DNA of 40,268 bases. Origin: Promineifilum sp. (GTDB lineage: Bacteria > Chloroflexota > Anaerolineae > Promineifilales > Promineifilaceae). This document shows positions 1 to 8,707 of this stretch, piece by piece. A program made the translations under genes and the position numbers. Under the pieces are notes generated by a model that saw only the letters and a list, made by a program, of their open reading frames with translations, searched no databases and was not told the origin of the DNA. Positions within the stretch are counted from its first letter, which is position 1. Each line of letters opens with the position of its first letter. The stretch lies in assembly GCA_018058545.1 (NCBI GenBank), contig JAGOZU010000022.1, forward strand, positions 1 to 40,268, in the 5' to 3' direction.

Positions 1-471
1 GATAGCATGGAGGCTTGTCTCGGTCACCAAAAAGAGATCCTCGGCCTCAAGGCGAAGGCGCTCGGCTCGCATCTTGATTTGCCGGGCGCTCTCCTCGCCG
101 GAGACATAAAGGACCGGGCCGTGGAGATTGGCAGTCAGGCCGGCGATTTCCAGCAGCAGGGTGGACTTGCCGATGCCGGGGTCGCCGCCGACGAGGATGA
201 GAGAGCCGGGAACAAGGCCGCCGCCAAGCACGCGCGAAAATTCCTGGACGGGCAAGGCGAGACGATCCAGGCCGTCGGCTTCCACCTCTCGCAGGCGGAC
301 GGGGCGCGAGGTGGTTAAGCTGCCCGATTTTCGGCCACTCGCGGCCGATTCCGATTCAATCAGCTGCTCGACCATGGTGTCAAATTCGCCACAGCGCGGG
401 CAGCGACCCATATAGACCGGGGTGGTGCGGCCGCAACTCTGGCATACGTATTGTGTTTGTCGTTTAGCCAT
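1..471 (-). CDS. radA: DNA repair protein RadA (Sms), N-terminal part, cut by the window edge
   Basis: RadA is a RecA-like ATPase that helps process recombination intermediates and promotes branch migration in the cytoplasm. The 157 visible residues start with a four-cysteine zinc finger (C10, C13, C24, C27) and continue into a RecA-type core with Walker A GGDPGIGKST at residues 95-104 and the family segment LYVSGEES near 121-128. The family is usually about 450 residues, so roughly two thirds lies outside the window. The ATG at 471 is chosen because the zinc finger begins right after it and a -10 box (TATACT) lies six bases upstream. The gene diverges from the plus-strand gene at 606. Identification is secure from the zinc finger plus Walker A order. 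Confidence 0.95.
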   Translation of the reverse strand, partial: MAKRQTQYVCQSCGRTTPVYMGRCPRCGEFDTMVEQLIESESAASGRKSGSLTTSRPVRLREVEADGLDRLALPVQEFSRVLGGGLVPGSLILVGGDPGIGKSTLLLEIAGLTANLHGPVLYVSGEESARQIKMRAERLRLEAEDLFLVTETSLHAI

Positions 472-477
472 ATTCCT

Positions 478-483
478 AGTATA
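478..483 (-). promoter_or_regulatory. Putative -10 box for radA (leaderless type)
   Basis: TATACT reads on the minus strand at 483-478, six bases before the radA ATG at 471, which would put the transcription start at or next to the start codon. No convincing -35 hexamer is seen at 16-18 bases. AGGA also sits between the box and the ATG, but a transcript starting near 471 would not contain it. Confidence 0.45.
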
Positions 484-540
484 CCTTAAACGCAGCGGCA
501 ACAGCGTTCGTGCCTGGCCCTGCTGAACATACGAGGACTT

Positions 541-579
541 CCGGAGAATATTAACGTTAACTGTTCGGTTTGTCTCCGG
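541..579. repeat. Nested dyad symmetry between radA and the gene at 606
   Basis: CCGGAGA at 541-547 is repeated inverted as TCTCCGG at 573-579, and between the arms lies the perfect 10-base palindrome TTAACGTTAA (551-560). The structure ends ten bases before the plus-strand -10 box at 589. It could be an operator for the divergent pair, but the sequence does not prove this. Confidence 0.4.
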
Positions 580-585
580 TGCCGG

Positions 586-594
586 TGTTATAAT
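586..594 (+). promoter_or_regulatory. Extended -10 promoter for the gene at 606
   Basis: TG at 586-587, one base, then TATAAT at 589-594 form a consensus extended -10 element. The predicted start of transcription is near 601, leaving only about five bases before the ATG at 606. No good -35 is visible, which is acceptable for an extended -10 promoter. Confidence 0.6.
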
Positions 595-605
595 GCCGGA
601 GTATT

Positions 606-908
606 ATGATCAACTGGCTATCGGTAATCGCCAACAGCTTCTGGATTGTCGGGCTGGCTCTCATGCTGGCCGGTCTCAGTTACTACCATTGGGTTGCGGG
701 TCAACTCGACCTTCCTTTTCGGCAGGTGATGGGCAAGCCGCGCTTTCAGGCGATCATCGTGGGCGGCTTGTTGCTGGTGGGCATTGGCCTGGCCGTCACC
801 GCCGGCGATCTCTTGCAGGCAATCCCCGCCGTCGCCCTCATCATGGTGTGTCTTGTGGCGCTGTTTACCCTGTTCCGGAGCGGGCAAGTCCATCGACCCG
901 GAAAATAA
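606..908 (+). CDS. Small membrane protein of unknown function, three predicted membrane helices
   Basis: This 100-residue protein is not recognised. It is almost entirely hydrophobic: a helix at about residues 8-28, a short polar stretch with LPFRQVMGKPRFQ near 36-48, a helix at about 50-68 and another at about 70-92, then a basic tail. The ATG at 606 follows a consensus extended -10 promoter by 11 bases, so the mRNA is probably nearly leaderless. It heads the plus-strand run that leads into the glycan genes and is six bases ahead of the next gene, so cotranscription is likely. A role in the envelope is only an inference from location. Confidence 0.7.
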   Translation: MINWLSVIANSFWIVGLALMLAGLSYYHWVAGQLDLPFRQVMGKPRFQAIIVGGLLLVGIGLAVTAGDLLQAIPAVALIMVCLVALFTLFRSGQVHRPGK

Positions 909-914
909 ATATCC

Positions 915-1325
915 ATGCAACGAGCTAAAACACTGTCGGGCATCCTCATTTGTCTGTTTTTTCTGGCGATCGGTCTGATGATGGCGCGGGCGGCATCGGC
1001 CACCGGGCAAAGGCAGGAGGGATACCCGCCACCCAGTGAGGCCGCGACCGAGACCCTTGCTATTGAGCCGGCGGCCATCCAGCCTACCGCCCTGCCCTAC
1101 CCACCGGCCGGGACAGACCTTAACCAACCGACCCCCATACCGATTGGCTCGCAAGCGATCGAGGAGGCGACGGGCGGCAATTCGGCCACGGACATTCCCA
1201 ATGCCCAACAAGAGAGCGGCCGCGGGATTCTCTTCCTGTGGCTCGGTTTCCTGGCCACGATCCTTATCCTCCTGACGAGTGTGGTTGGAGCGGTCATCCT
1301 CTTCACCCGGCGCAACGAGTCCTGA
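915..1325 (+). CDS. Small secreted or membrane-anchored protein, unknown function
   Basis: The 136-residue product begins with a hydrophobic signal segment (about residues 8-29, ending ARAASA), continues with a Pro/Thr/Ala-rich, low-complexity extracytoplasmic stretch of about 70 residues, and ends with a strong hydrophobic helix (about 104-130) followed by the positive tail TRRNES. This predicts an outside-facing linker held by two membrane segments, or a cleaved precursor anchored at its C-terminus. No catalytic motif is seen. It follows the 606 gene by six bases and precedes the LPG-synthase-like gene by 27 bases, so it is probably in the same transcript. Confidence 0.7.
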   Translation: MQRAKTLSGILICLFFLAIGLMMARAASATGQRQEGYPPPSEAATETLAIEPAAIQPTALPYPPAGTDLNQPTPIPIGSQAIEEATGGNSATDIPNAQQESGRGILFLWLGFLATILILLTSVVGAVILFTRRNES

Positions 1326-1352
1326 TGGAACAGATCGGCAAGACGGATTGAT

Positions 1353-2405
1353 TTGATCACGGAGAACTCGACCACCCCGGCAAGCGAATCATGGCGACGA
1401 TACCTACCGTGGCTCAATCTTGGTCTGGCGGTGTTCCTCGCCGTCGCTGGATTATGGTTCCTCTCCAGTCGCGTCAGCCTGGCGGCCGTCGGCACGGTAC
1501 TCATGGAAGCATCGCCGGGCTACATCGCTCTGGCCGCGGCTATCATGGTGCTGACGATCGTTCTCAAGGCGTGGCGCTGGCAATTGATGTTTCGGCCGCC
1601 GGTTTCTCTCGGCGCGGCCTTTTGGGCAGCAGCGCTTGGCCAGTATGTGAACCTGGTAATCCCCTTTCTGCGGCTGGGCGAGGTGGCCCGCCTCTACGCC
1701 TTGAATCAGGAGAGCGGCACGAGGGGCGGCCGCGCGCTGGGCACATTGGTAGTGGAAAAAACGCTTGACCTTATCTTCTTTGGCCTGACGATCGTCTTCG
1801 TCCTGCCTTTCGTCGTTTTACCCGATTTCGCCGAGCGGCCGGGCGCGTTGTCGCTGATCCTGCCCCTGGCCTTTCTGGCCGTGCTTTATCTGCTGGCCTT
1901 TCAAACAGATACCGTCATCCGGCTCTGGCGCAAGGTCATCCGCCCTCTGCCCCAACGTCTTCAGGGCTGGTTGATCAAGCTTGCGGTCGCGGGACTGGAG
2001 GGGTTGGTCGCGCTGCGAGACCGTCGCCTGACCTTGTGGCTGCTGGTTCTCAGCCTGATGATCGCCGTTTTGGCGGTCGCCTTGCCTTACAGCCTCTTTC
2101 CGGCTCTCCATTTGCCCTTTACCCTGCTGGACGCGGCGCTGATCCACATCGTCGTCACCATCGCCATCGTGCCGCCCAGCACCCCGGCCAAGATAGGCGT
2201 CCTCAACGGGGCGGCCGCGCTGGCCTTATGGCAGCTTGGCCTGACGGACGAGAGCGCTATCGCCGGTTACGCGATCCTGTTGTATCTGGTCGTCGTCGTC
2301 CCCCAGCTCATCCTGGGCCTGATCGCCGCCTCGCGCAGCAAATGGCGATGGCAAAGCGCCATGACGCCCGCCGGTCACGCCGCCGGCGAATCCTCGCTCC
2401 CATGA
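1353..2405 (+). CDS. Lysylphosphatidylglycerol synthase-type transmembrane protein (UPF0104 family)
   Basis: The 350-residue protein has about eight to nine hydrophobic helices and the family features of the LPG-synthase membrane domain: an early WRWQLMF segment, the segment AALGQYVNLVIPFLRLGEVARLY near residues 91-114, and a late VTIAIVPPSTPAKIGVLNGAA segment. Proteins of this fold act at the cytoplasmic membrane as flippases or membrane partners for lipid-linked substrates, often beside glycosyltransferases. The exact substrate cannot be read here. The start is a TTG at 1353; no in-frame ATG precedes the first membrane helix. Its stop overlaps the next gene's ATG by four bases (ATGA), so the two are translationally coupled. 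Confidence 0.88.
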   Translation: MITENSTTPASESWRRYLPWLNLGLAVFLAVAGLWFLSSRVSLAAVGTVLMEASPGYIALAAAIMVLTIVLKAWRWQLMFRPPVSLGAAFWAAALGQYVNLVIPFLRLGEVARLYALNQESGTRGGRALGTLVVEKTLDLIFFGLTIVFVLPFVVLPDFAERPGALSLILPLAFLAVLYLLAFQTDTVIRLWRKVIRPLPQRLQGWLIKLAVAGLEGLVALRDRRLTLWLLVLSLMIAVLAVALPYSLFPALHLPFTLLDAALIHIVVTIAIVPPSTPAKIGVLNGAAALALWQLGLTDESAIAGYAILLYLVVVVPQLILGLIAASRSKWRWQSAMTPAGHAAGESSLP

Positions 2406-4024
2406 CAGCCGAAGTATCTGTCATCGTCCCCGCCTATAACGCCGAAAGTACCATCGAGGCCTGCGTGGCCGCCTTGCAAGGCCAACAGTTCGACCGGCCG
2501 TATGAAATCATCGTCGTCGATGACGGATCGACGGATACCACGGCCGCGCGGGCCGCGGAAGCCGGAGCCACTGTGATCACTACGGGGCGTGGCCGACCGG
2601 CAGCGGCCCGAAACGCCGGCATCCGCGCCGCATCGGGGGCGATCATCTGCTGCACCGACGCCGACTGTGTGCCCCATCCCGACTGGCTGCGTCAAATGTG
2701 CCTGCCCTTTGATGATCGGAAAATCGCCGCCTGCAAGGGAATTTATGCAACCCGCCAGCGCTCGCTCGTCGCGCGTTTCGTCCAGCTGGAGTACGAAGAT
2801 AAATACGATCTCCTGCGCCTGCATGAAGCGATTGACTTCATCGACACCTATTCGGCCGCTTATCGCCGCGACATCCTGTTGGACAATGGCGGATTCGATG
2901 AACGGTTCGACTATCTCGAAGATCAGGAGCTTTCTTTCCGGCTGGCCGAGCGCGGCTATCGCCTGATGTTCCAGGAAACGGCCGTCGTCGATCATCTCCA
3001 TAGCGCCACACCGGCCACCTATCTGCGCAAGAAGATGACCATCGGCTATTGGAAGGCCCAGGTCGTCCGTCGTTTTCCGGGCAAGGCGGCCGGGGATTCG
3101 CACACACCCCGAGTGATGAAGATCCAGATGCTGTTGGTCATGGCTTTCGTCGCCGCTCTGACCGTGGCGACGCTCGCCATAGTCGGAGGATTCGGCCGTT
3201 GGGGAAGCACGATATGGCTATCCCTGCTATTGCCCATCGCCCTGATACCGGCCTTCCTGGCCACAACTATCCCGTTCATCCGCAAGGCATGGAGCAAGGA
3301 TCGCGCCGTGGCCATCATCTCGCCGCTTTTGTTGTTCGGCCGGGCGGCCGCCCTGAGCGTGGGTTATGTGTTGGGTGTCATTTGGCCGCGCCGTGACATC
3401 AGCTCCGGAATCGCGCCCGGCAGCTTCAGATCTCCTCTCAAGAGGGGGCTGGACCTGTTTGGGGCGACACTCGGCCTGTTATTCACGTTGGTTATATGGC
3501 CTCTCATCGCCCTGCTAATTAAACTGGACTCCAAAGGGCCGGTTTTGTTCAAGCAAGAGCGGGTCGGCGAGCATGGCCGGACGTTCATCATGTATAAATT
3601 CCGAACGATGCAGGTTGACGCGGCCGAACGCTGGCCGGAACTGGTGACATCCCTCGGCTTGACCGAACCGGTGCTCAAACTGGCGGATGATCCGCGCCTC
3701 ACTTCTGCCGGTCGCTTCCTGCGTCGCTGGAGCCTGGATGAGTTGCCCCAGTTCTGGAACGTGATCCGGGGCGACATGAGCCTGGTGGGTCCGCGTCCGG
3801 AAGAGCCGCGCATCGTGGCCTACTATTCCGACCGGCATCGGCGGCGGCTGGCCGTCAGGCCGGGGATGACGGGGCCGATGCAGATCAACAACCGGGCCGA
3901 TCTGCCTCTGGATGAGCGGGTCGATCTGGACCTGGACTATATCGAGCATTACTCTTTCCGTCGCGATCTAGGCATACTGGCGCGCACCATCCCGGTTGTG
4001 CTGCGCGGCAAGGGAGCTCGTTAA
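2402..4024 (+). CDS. Fused GT2 glycosyltransferase and polyprenyl-phosphate phosphoglycosyl transferase
   Basis: This 540-residue protein joins two enzymes. Residues 1-225 are a GT-A family 2 transferase, with VVDDGS at 38-43, a DAD metal motif at 86-88 and an ED pair at 173-174. Two to three hydrophobic helices follow (about 240-330). Residues 345-540 are a bacterial sugar transferase (monotopic phosphoglycosyl transferase): KRGLDLFGATLG re-entrant helix, KFRTM at 399-403, the catalytic Asp-Glu dyad in SLDELPQ (D446, E447) and LVGPRP. The second half should transfer a sugar phosphate from a nucleotide sugar to a polyprenyl phosphate; the first half could add the next sugar. The open frame extends upstream to 2036, but the ATG at 2402 overlapping the previous stop is the credible start. 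No frameshift is needed, so this is a true fusion. Confidence 0.92.
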   Translation: MTAEVSVIVPAYNAESTIEACVAALQGQQFDRPYEIIVVDDGSTDTTAARAAEAGATVITTGRGRPAAARNAGIRAASGAIICCTDADCVPHPDWLRQMCLPFDDRKIAACKGIYATRQRSLVARFVQLEYEDKYDLLRLHEAIDFIDTYSAAYRRDILLDNGGFDERFDYLEDQELSFRLAERGYRLMFQETAVVDHLHSATPATYLRKKMTIGYWKAQVVRRFPGKAAGDSHTPRVMKIQMLLVMAFVAALTVATLAIVGGFGRWGSTIWLSLLLPIALIPAFLATTIPFIRKAWSKDRAVAIISPLLLFGRAAALSVGYVLGVIWPRRDISSGIAPGSFRSPLKRGLDLFGATLGLLFTLVIWPLIALLIKLDSKGPVLFKQERVGEHGRTFIMYKFRTMQVDAAERWPELVTSLGLTEPVLKLADDPRLTSAGRFLRRWSLDELPQFWNVIRGDMSLVGPRPEEPRIVAYYSDRHRRRLAVRPGMTGPMQINNRADLPLDERVDLDLDYIEHYSFRRDLGILARTIPVVLRGKGAR

Positions 4025-4032
4025 CCGTCGAT

Positions 4033-5538
4033 ATGGCCCAATTCCACGAGATAGCGCAACCATCCCTCAGCCCTGCCCACGAGGCAACTTCCGGTGACCC
4101 GGCCAGATTTCACCGACAGGCGTTGGCTTCCGCTCTCATCGCACTGGGCGTCTACGTCCTCACCCTGGCGCCCGATCTGAGTTGGGCCAACGGAGCCTAT
4201 GACGGAGCCGAACTCATCACCGCCTCGGTGACGCTGGGGATTCCTCACCCGCCGGGGTACCCGACCTATGTCCTGTTGGGAAAACTATTTAGCCTGCTGC
4301 CGATGGGGACCGTGGCGTTCCGCTACAATCTGTTCTCGGCCATCTGCGCGGCCGCGGCCGTGGGTCTGGTCGTATTGACCATTGGCGCTCTACAGCCCCG
4401 GATACGGCCGGCGGCGGCCGTGAGCGCCGCGTTGCTCTTCGGCTTTACCCCTCTGGTTTGGAGCCAGGCCGTTGTCGCCGAGGTGTATAGCCTGAACCTG
4501 CTCATGATCGCAGCCTTCCTGCTGGTCTGGAGCCGGCGGGGAGCGGGCGCCTCAAGCAGCTTGCTGCTCGGTCTGGCCATCACAACGCACCTGACATCCC
4601 TCTTCTGGCTGCCGGCGTTCTTCATCAGCGGCCGTCGTCAGTGGAGTAGGATAGCCGTCGGGCTGGCGCTGGGCCTGTCGCCGTTGCTGCTCTTGCCCTG
4701 GCTGGCAGCGGGCGATAGCGCAATCATCTGGGGACGGCCGACCAATTCGGCCGGATGGTGGCAGCTTGTCAGCGGGCAGCTTTACGCGGCCTATTTCCAG
4801 CCGGCGATCGACGCCGAGCGTTGGCTCAACCTGCTACAGGCAGTCGCACTTGGGCCGGCAGCTTTTCTGGCCGGGGCCGGTCTGCGTGGCTATCCATCCA
4901 ATGAAGATGAACACCTGCACGTCCATGCGGCAGGGACTATTTCCCGTCCGACGCCGATCCTCCTGGCCGCGACGTCGCTCCTCTATATCGCGTTTTCTCT
5001 CTCGTACAACACCTCGGACGCGGCGATTTTGCTTCTGCCTGTGTTTCTGATCCTGGCTCTGCTCGTCGCGCCCATGTTGCAGCGGCCGGGCGCGGCCGCC
5101 CTTCTGCTCCCACTCGTTCTGGTGCTTCTGACCTATGGCGCGCGCGATCTGCGGCGGCAGCCAACAGCGCGCACATATGCGGCAGATATCCTGCGATCTG
5201 CCCCGGAAAACGCGATCTTGCTCACGCCCGGCGATCACACTATCTTTACGCTCTTGTACTTCCAGCAAGTGGAAGGGTATCGGCCCGATTTAAGCCTGGT
5301 GGATGGTAATTTGTTCGCGTTCGACTGGTACCGAAACCGCCTTCTGGAGCGATACCCGGACATAGTGATGCCGACGGGAGATGATCTGGTCGCACTGCGT
5401 CTTGAAAACAAAAGCAAACGGCCTTTTTGCCTGGTGGGTCTTGTTTCTTCGTCGGTGCCACCCATCTCCATGACCGGCGGCCGCTTTGAGACAGGGGACG
5501 GCGCACCTTATGTTTTATGCGCCGAGGAAGCAAATTGA
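4033..5538 (+). CDS. DUF2723 family GT-C membrane glycosyltransferase-like protein
   Basis: The 501-residue product has about ten membrane helices. The first extracytoplasmic loop holds the family signature: YDGAELITA at about residues 56-64 with acidic residues D57 and E60, and GIPHPPGYPTY at 69-79. This matches DUF2723, a family related to protein O-mannosyltransferases that use polyprenyl-phosphate sugars. The soluble C-terminal part (about 380-501) contains ENAILLTPGDHTIF, typical of the family. The enzyme would act on the outer face of the cytoplasmic membrane, but donor and acceptor are not known. It follows the fusion gene by eight bases and overlaps the following gene. Confidence 0.88.
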   Translation: MAQFHEIAQPSLSPAHEATSGDPARFHRQALASALIALGVYVLTLAPDLSWANGAYDGAELITASVTLGIPHPPGYPTYVLLGKLFSLLPMGTVAFRYNLFSAICAAAAVGLVVLTIGALQPRIRPAAAVSAALLFGFTPLVWSQAVVAEVYSLNLLMIAAFLLVWSRRGAGASSSLLLGLAITTHLTSLFWLPAFFISGRRQWSRIAVGLALGLSPLLLLPWLAAGDSAIIWGRPTNSAGWWQLVSGQLYAAYFQPAIDAERWLNLLQAVALGPAAFLAGAGLRGYPSNEDEHLHVHAAGTISRPTPILLAATSLLYIAFSLSYNTSDAAILLLPVFLILALLVAPMLQRPGAAALLLPLVLVLLTYGARDLRRQPTARTYAADILRSAPENAILLTPGDHTIFTLLYFQQVEGYRPDLSLVDGNLFAFDWYRNRLLERYPDIVMPTGDDLVALRLENKSKRPFCLVGLVSSSVPPISMTGGRFETGDGAPYVLCAEEAN

Positions 5539-7586
5539 CTTCAGGAAATCGATATTCATCACCGCCATCCTGGCCGGACGAGACGCCCGAGCCGGCCAAC
5601 CAACCGGCATCCGGCGCTCCAACCAGACGGATCGCTCGCATTTTGCTGCTCTTCGGCCTGGCGATTCTGCTGTTCTGGTTGGGCTTCAAGGCCTGGCGCG
5701 TCTATCAGGCGACACAATCGCTCATGACCGTCGAGGCCGAGGCGCGAGCGTTGATGGCTGGTGGAATCTCCCAGCTCGACCCCAACGCGGCCGAAGCGTT
5801 GGTGCTGGGCGCGCGATCCAACATCGCCATGCTGCACGATGAGTTGAGCTTCATCCGGCCGTTTGCCCCCTATCTCGGCTGGATCCCCAAACTGGGGCCG
5901 ACGCTCGTCGCTTCACCCTACTTGCTGGACATGGCCGATGCCGGGTCAGAGGCGGGTGCGCTAGCCGTCAGCAGCCTGAAACCGGCGCTGGCGATCTTCC
6001 AGCGCGACGATTTCAGCGCCATGCGGCTGGGTGAACTGCTGCCCGTATTTTCGGCCGCCGCGCCGGATTTGGAGGCCGCCACGGACGCGCTCCGGCGCTA
6101 TTCGGCCGCCAGAGAGGAACTGGATGGCGCCATCGAGGCCGAAGCGTTGCCGTGGCGCGTGCGCCAACTGCTGCAACTCTCGGACAAATGGATGCCGGCG
6201 GCCGAGGGCGGGCTGTCCCTGGCACCCTACCTGCCCGAACTGCTTGGGCAAAACGGCGTGCGACAATACCTCATCATGGCTCAGAATGAGGATGAATTGC
6301 GGGCCACAGGCGGCTTCCTGACCGGCGTGGGCCTGCTCACCGTCGAAAACGGTCAGATTCAAGACCTTGATTTCGGAGACGCCAATCAGGTCGACAATTG
6401 GCGAGAAAAGCCGTACGGATTCCCGCCTCAGCCATTTTATGATTTCATGGGGCTGGAATTATTCCTGTTCCGTGACGCCAACTACTGGCCGGATTTCCCC
6501 ACCTCCGCCCGGAAAGCGCTGGAACTCTATGCCTACGGCCGGGATGTTCCCCTGCCCGATGGCGCCATCGCCATCGATCAGGAGTTCATGCGTATTCTCG
6601 TCGATGCCACCGGCCCGGTGCCCATCCCTGGTACAGACCAGACCATTACGGCCGATAATCTGCTGCAAACATTAAGGCAAGCCCGTGACATTCAGGAAGG
6701 GCAAGAAGTTAGAGAGTGGGTAAACGATCGCAAGGCTTTCCTGAGCGGGTTCGCCGCGGCCATTCTGGCCAAGGTGGAGATGGATTTCGGCTCGATCGAT
6801 CCGGTCAAGCTGGCTGAGAGCATGACCGGAGCTATCCAAAACAGGCACCTGTCGATCTACATGCGCGATACCGAAATCGCCGGCGCTCTGGGCGCAACCG
6901 GATGGGATGGCCACCTTCCGCAGTCGCCGCCAGGAGATTTCTGGATGGCCGTCGATACCAATATGGGCTATAACAAAGCCAATATCCTGATCGAACGCGC
7001 CTTTACCTATGACGTCGCTTTGGGAAATCAGCCCGCGGCGGCGTTGACTATCGATTATCGCCACACCGGCCCGGCCGGCGAAGAACCGTGCATGCAAGGC
7101 GTGGAGGATGAGTTTGAATTGGCGGCCGATTATCTGGCTCTGGCCGATCAATGCTACTGGAACTTCCTGAGGGTATACGCACCTCTGGGCAGCAAGTTGC
7201 TCGATTCAAGTCACCATGTCGTGCCCAAGGAAACACTCCTTGTCAGCGACACTTGGGATAGCGATGGACAGGTGATCGATGATCTGCCGTGGTTGACGAC
7301 ATTCGCTAACTTTCTCCTGCTGCCGCGGGGCGAGACAGCGTCGGCTTACTTCCATTATGAGCTGCCGGCTGGAATCATTGAATCGGATGGCGCTGATTCG
7401 ATTTACAACCTGTCCATATATAAGCAACCCGGAACAAGGGCGGAGCCGTTACGACTGACGATCACCTTGCCCGAAGGCGTTTCGCCGCTGGAAACACATC
7501 CGGCTCCGGTGCAGGTCGGGGGGAATCGCCTTGTTTTTGACATAGAATTGAACGCCAATACCGAGATAAACATCCGCTATCGCTAA
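5535..7586 (+). CDS. DUF4012 domain protein, membrane-anchored
   Basis: The product is 683 residues from a TTG at 5535. I prefer this start because GAGGA at 5524-5528 lies six bases ahead and the TTG overlaps the previous stop (TTGA); an ATG at 5517 in the same frame lacks a ribosome site. A short Pro-rich cytoplasmic stretch precedes one membrane helix (about residues 32-52); the rest is predicted outside. The DUF4012 signature QNEDELRATGGFLTG lies near residue 255, followed by VENGQIQDL. DUF4012 proteins often sit in exopolysaccharide clusters and their biochemical activity is not established. The position between a GT-C enzyme and an SH3 protein supports an envelope glycan role. Confidence 0.85.
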   Translation: MTSGNRYSSPPSWPDETPEPANQPASGAPTRRIARILLLFGLAILLFWLGFKAWRVYQATQSLMTVEAEARALMAGGISQLDPNAAEALVLGARSNIAMLHDELSFIRPFAPYLGWIPKLGPTLVASPYLLDMADAGSEAGALAVSSLKPALAIFQRDDFSAMRLGELLPVFSAAAPDLEAATDALRRYSAAREELDGAIEAEALPWRVRQLLQLSDKWMPAAEGGLSLAPYLPELLGQNGVRQYLIMAQNEDELRATGGFLTGVGLLTVENGQIQDLDFGDANQVDNWREKPYGFPPQPFYDFMGLELFLFRDANYWPDFPTSARKALELYAYGRDVPLPDGAIAIDQEFMRILVDATGPVPIPGTDQTITADNLLQTLRQARDIQEGQEVREWVNDRKAFLSGFAAAILAKVEMDFGSIDPVKLAESMTGAIQNRHLSIYMRDTEIAGALGATGWDGHLPQSPPGDFWMAVDTNMGYNKANILIERAFTYDVALGNQPAAALTIDYRHTGPAGEEPCMQGVEDEFELAADYLALADQCYWNFLRVYAPLGSKLLDSSHHVVPKETLLVSDTWDSDGQVIDDLPWLTTFANFLLLPRGETASAYFHYELPAGIIESDGADSIYNLSIYKQPGTRAEPLRLTITLPEGVSPLETHPAPVQVGGNRLVFDIELNANTEINIRYR

Positions 7587-7626
7587 TGGTCATGAGGAGT
7601 TGCAATCGGTTTGGAGGAAAATGAAG

Positions 7627-8706
7627 ATGTTTAAACGCAACCTGTTAACTATCCTGATGGCGCTGATCATGGCGTTCGTCCTCGCCGGTATTCCTGCGGT
7701 TTGGGCGCAAACTATCCCGCCACGAACGCCGACCCCCGATCCGAATAAGCCTGGCCCAACGCCATCCGCGACATCGGTCGATCCCGGCGCAAAACCTTCG
7801 CCCAATGCGACCGAGCCGTCCAGCCCCGGCCAGGGTGCCACTCCCGATGCGAGTGCCACCTCCGCACCCGGAGCCCCACCGGCCACGACCGCGCCGGGCA
7901 GCGGACCGGGATTGCCGGCAGCCACAGTTCCCTCCAGTCAACCGGGCACGGGACCGGGTGGTGTAAACCCGCCAGGCGCAGGCGGCTACGTGCCCGGCAC
8001 GGGACAGCAGCCCGGCACCGGCGCGGCTGGAACATGCGACGAGACGCCCTACGTCAAGGCGATTGCGACCGTGACCGTCTTTGCCGGGCCAGGTACAGAT
8101 TACCCGGTGGTCGCCGAACTCGGAGCCGAGGATATGCGGCCGATCATCGGCCGTCCCTTTTATGCCCCATGGTGGCAAATTCAATTTGACCAAGAGACGG
8201 CAGGATGGGTGGCTGACGCCGAAGTAAACGAATTCGGCAATACAGCTCTGGTTCCGCTGGTTGACACGCCGCCGATTAATGGCAATACCCCCACTCCCGG
8301 AGCGATCTGGAACCCGACGCCGCTGCCGCTATTAACCTGCGTGCCGACGCCGACACCAACGCCGTCTCCAACCCCTTCGGCCTTAACGGGCGAAGCCTCG
8401 CCATCCGGCGGCGCCGGAACCCAGGGCGATGCTCAGCCGGAGCCACCCGTGGGCATGGTCTCGGCCGAAGTTGGCGGCAGCGCGCCGGTGACCGGAGAGA
8501 CAGCCGAGACCTCCGATAGCCCGTCCGGCTCGGGCATTAGCTCGCGAAGTGCCGAAGCTTCCCGGGCCGCATCGCCCACCAGCGCGATGAATTTAATCCT
8601 GCCGCTGGCCGGTTTGGCGTTAATCAGCGGTGGCATCATCCTGGCCCTGACCTCGCGCAAACAGAGCGGGGCGAAGACGGACACTACCGACACCACCGTT
8701 AAATAA
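7627..8706 (+). CDS. Secreted SH3-like domain protein with Pro/Thr-rich linkers and C-terminal anchor
   Basis: The 359-residue protein starts with a signal peptide (MFKRN, then a hydrophobic core, ending AVWAQ), followed by about 100 residues rich in Pro, Thr, Gly and Ser. A compact domain at about residues 137-212 contains ATVTVFAGPGTDYPVVAELG and GWVADAEV, the pattern of a bacterial SH3-like (SH3b) fold. A second Pro/Thr stretch and a C-terminal helix (about 320-345) followed by SRK complete it. It would be displayed on the cell surface, perhaps binding cell wall or glycan. GGAGG at 7613-7617 is nine bases before the ATG at 7627 and only three before the ATG at 7621, so I chose 7627. The protein ends one base from the convergent gene. 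Confidence 0.82.
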   Translation: MFKRNLLTILMALIMAFVLAGIPAVWAQTIPPRTPTPDPNKPGPTPSATSVDPGAKPSPNATEPSSPGQGATPDASATSAPGAPPATTAPGSGPGLPAATVPSSQPGTGPGGVNPPGAGGYVPGTGQQPGTGAAGTCDETPYVKAIATVTVFAGPGTDYPVVAELGAEDMRPIIGRPFYAPWWQIQFDQETAGWVADAEVNEFGNTALVPLVDTPPINGNTPTPGAIWNPTPLPLLTCVPTPTPTPSPTPSALTGEASPSGGAGTQGDAQPEPPVGMVSAEVGGSAPVTGETAETSDSPSGSGISSRSAEASRAASPTSAMNLILPLAGLALISGGIILALTSRKQSGAKTDTTDTTVK

Positions 8707-8707
8707 T

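Noticed and set aside
2036-2401. Upstream extension of the GT2-PGT frame
   Set aside because: The extra 122 residues overlap the end of the LPG-synthase-like gene and are Arg/Pro-rich. The ATG at 2402 with the ATGA overlap is a better start.
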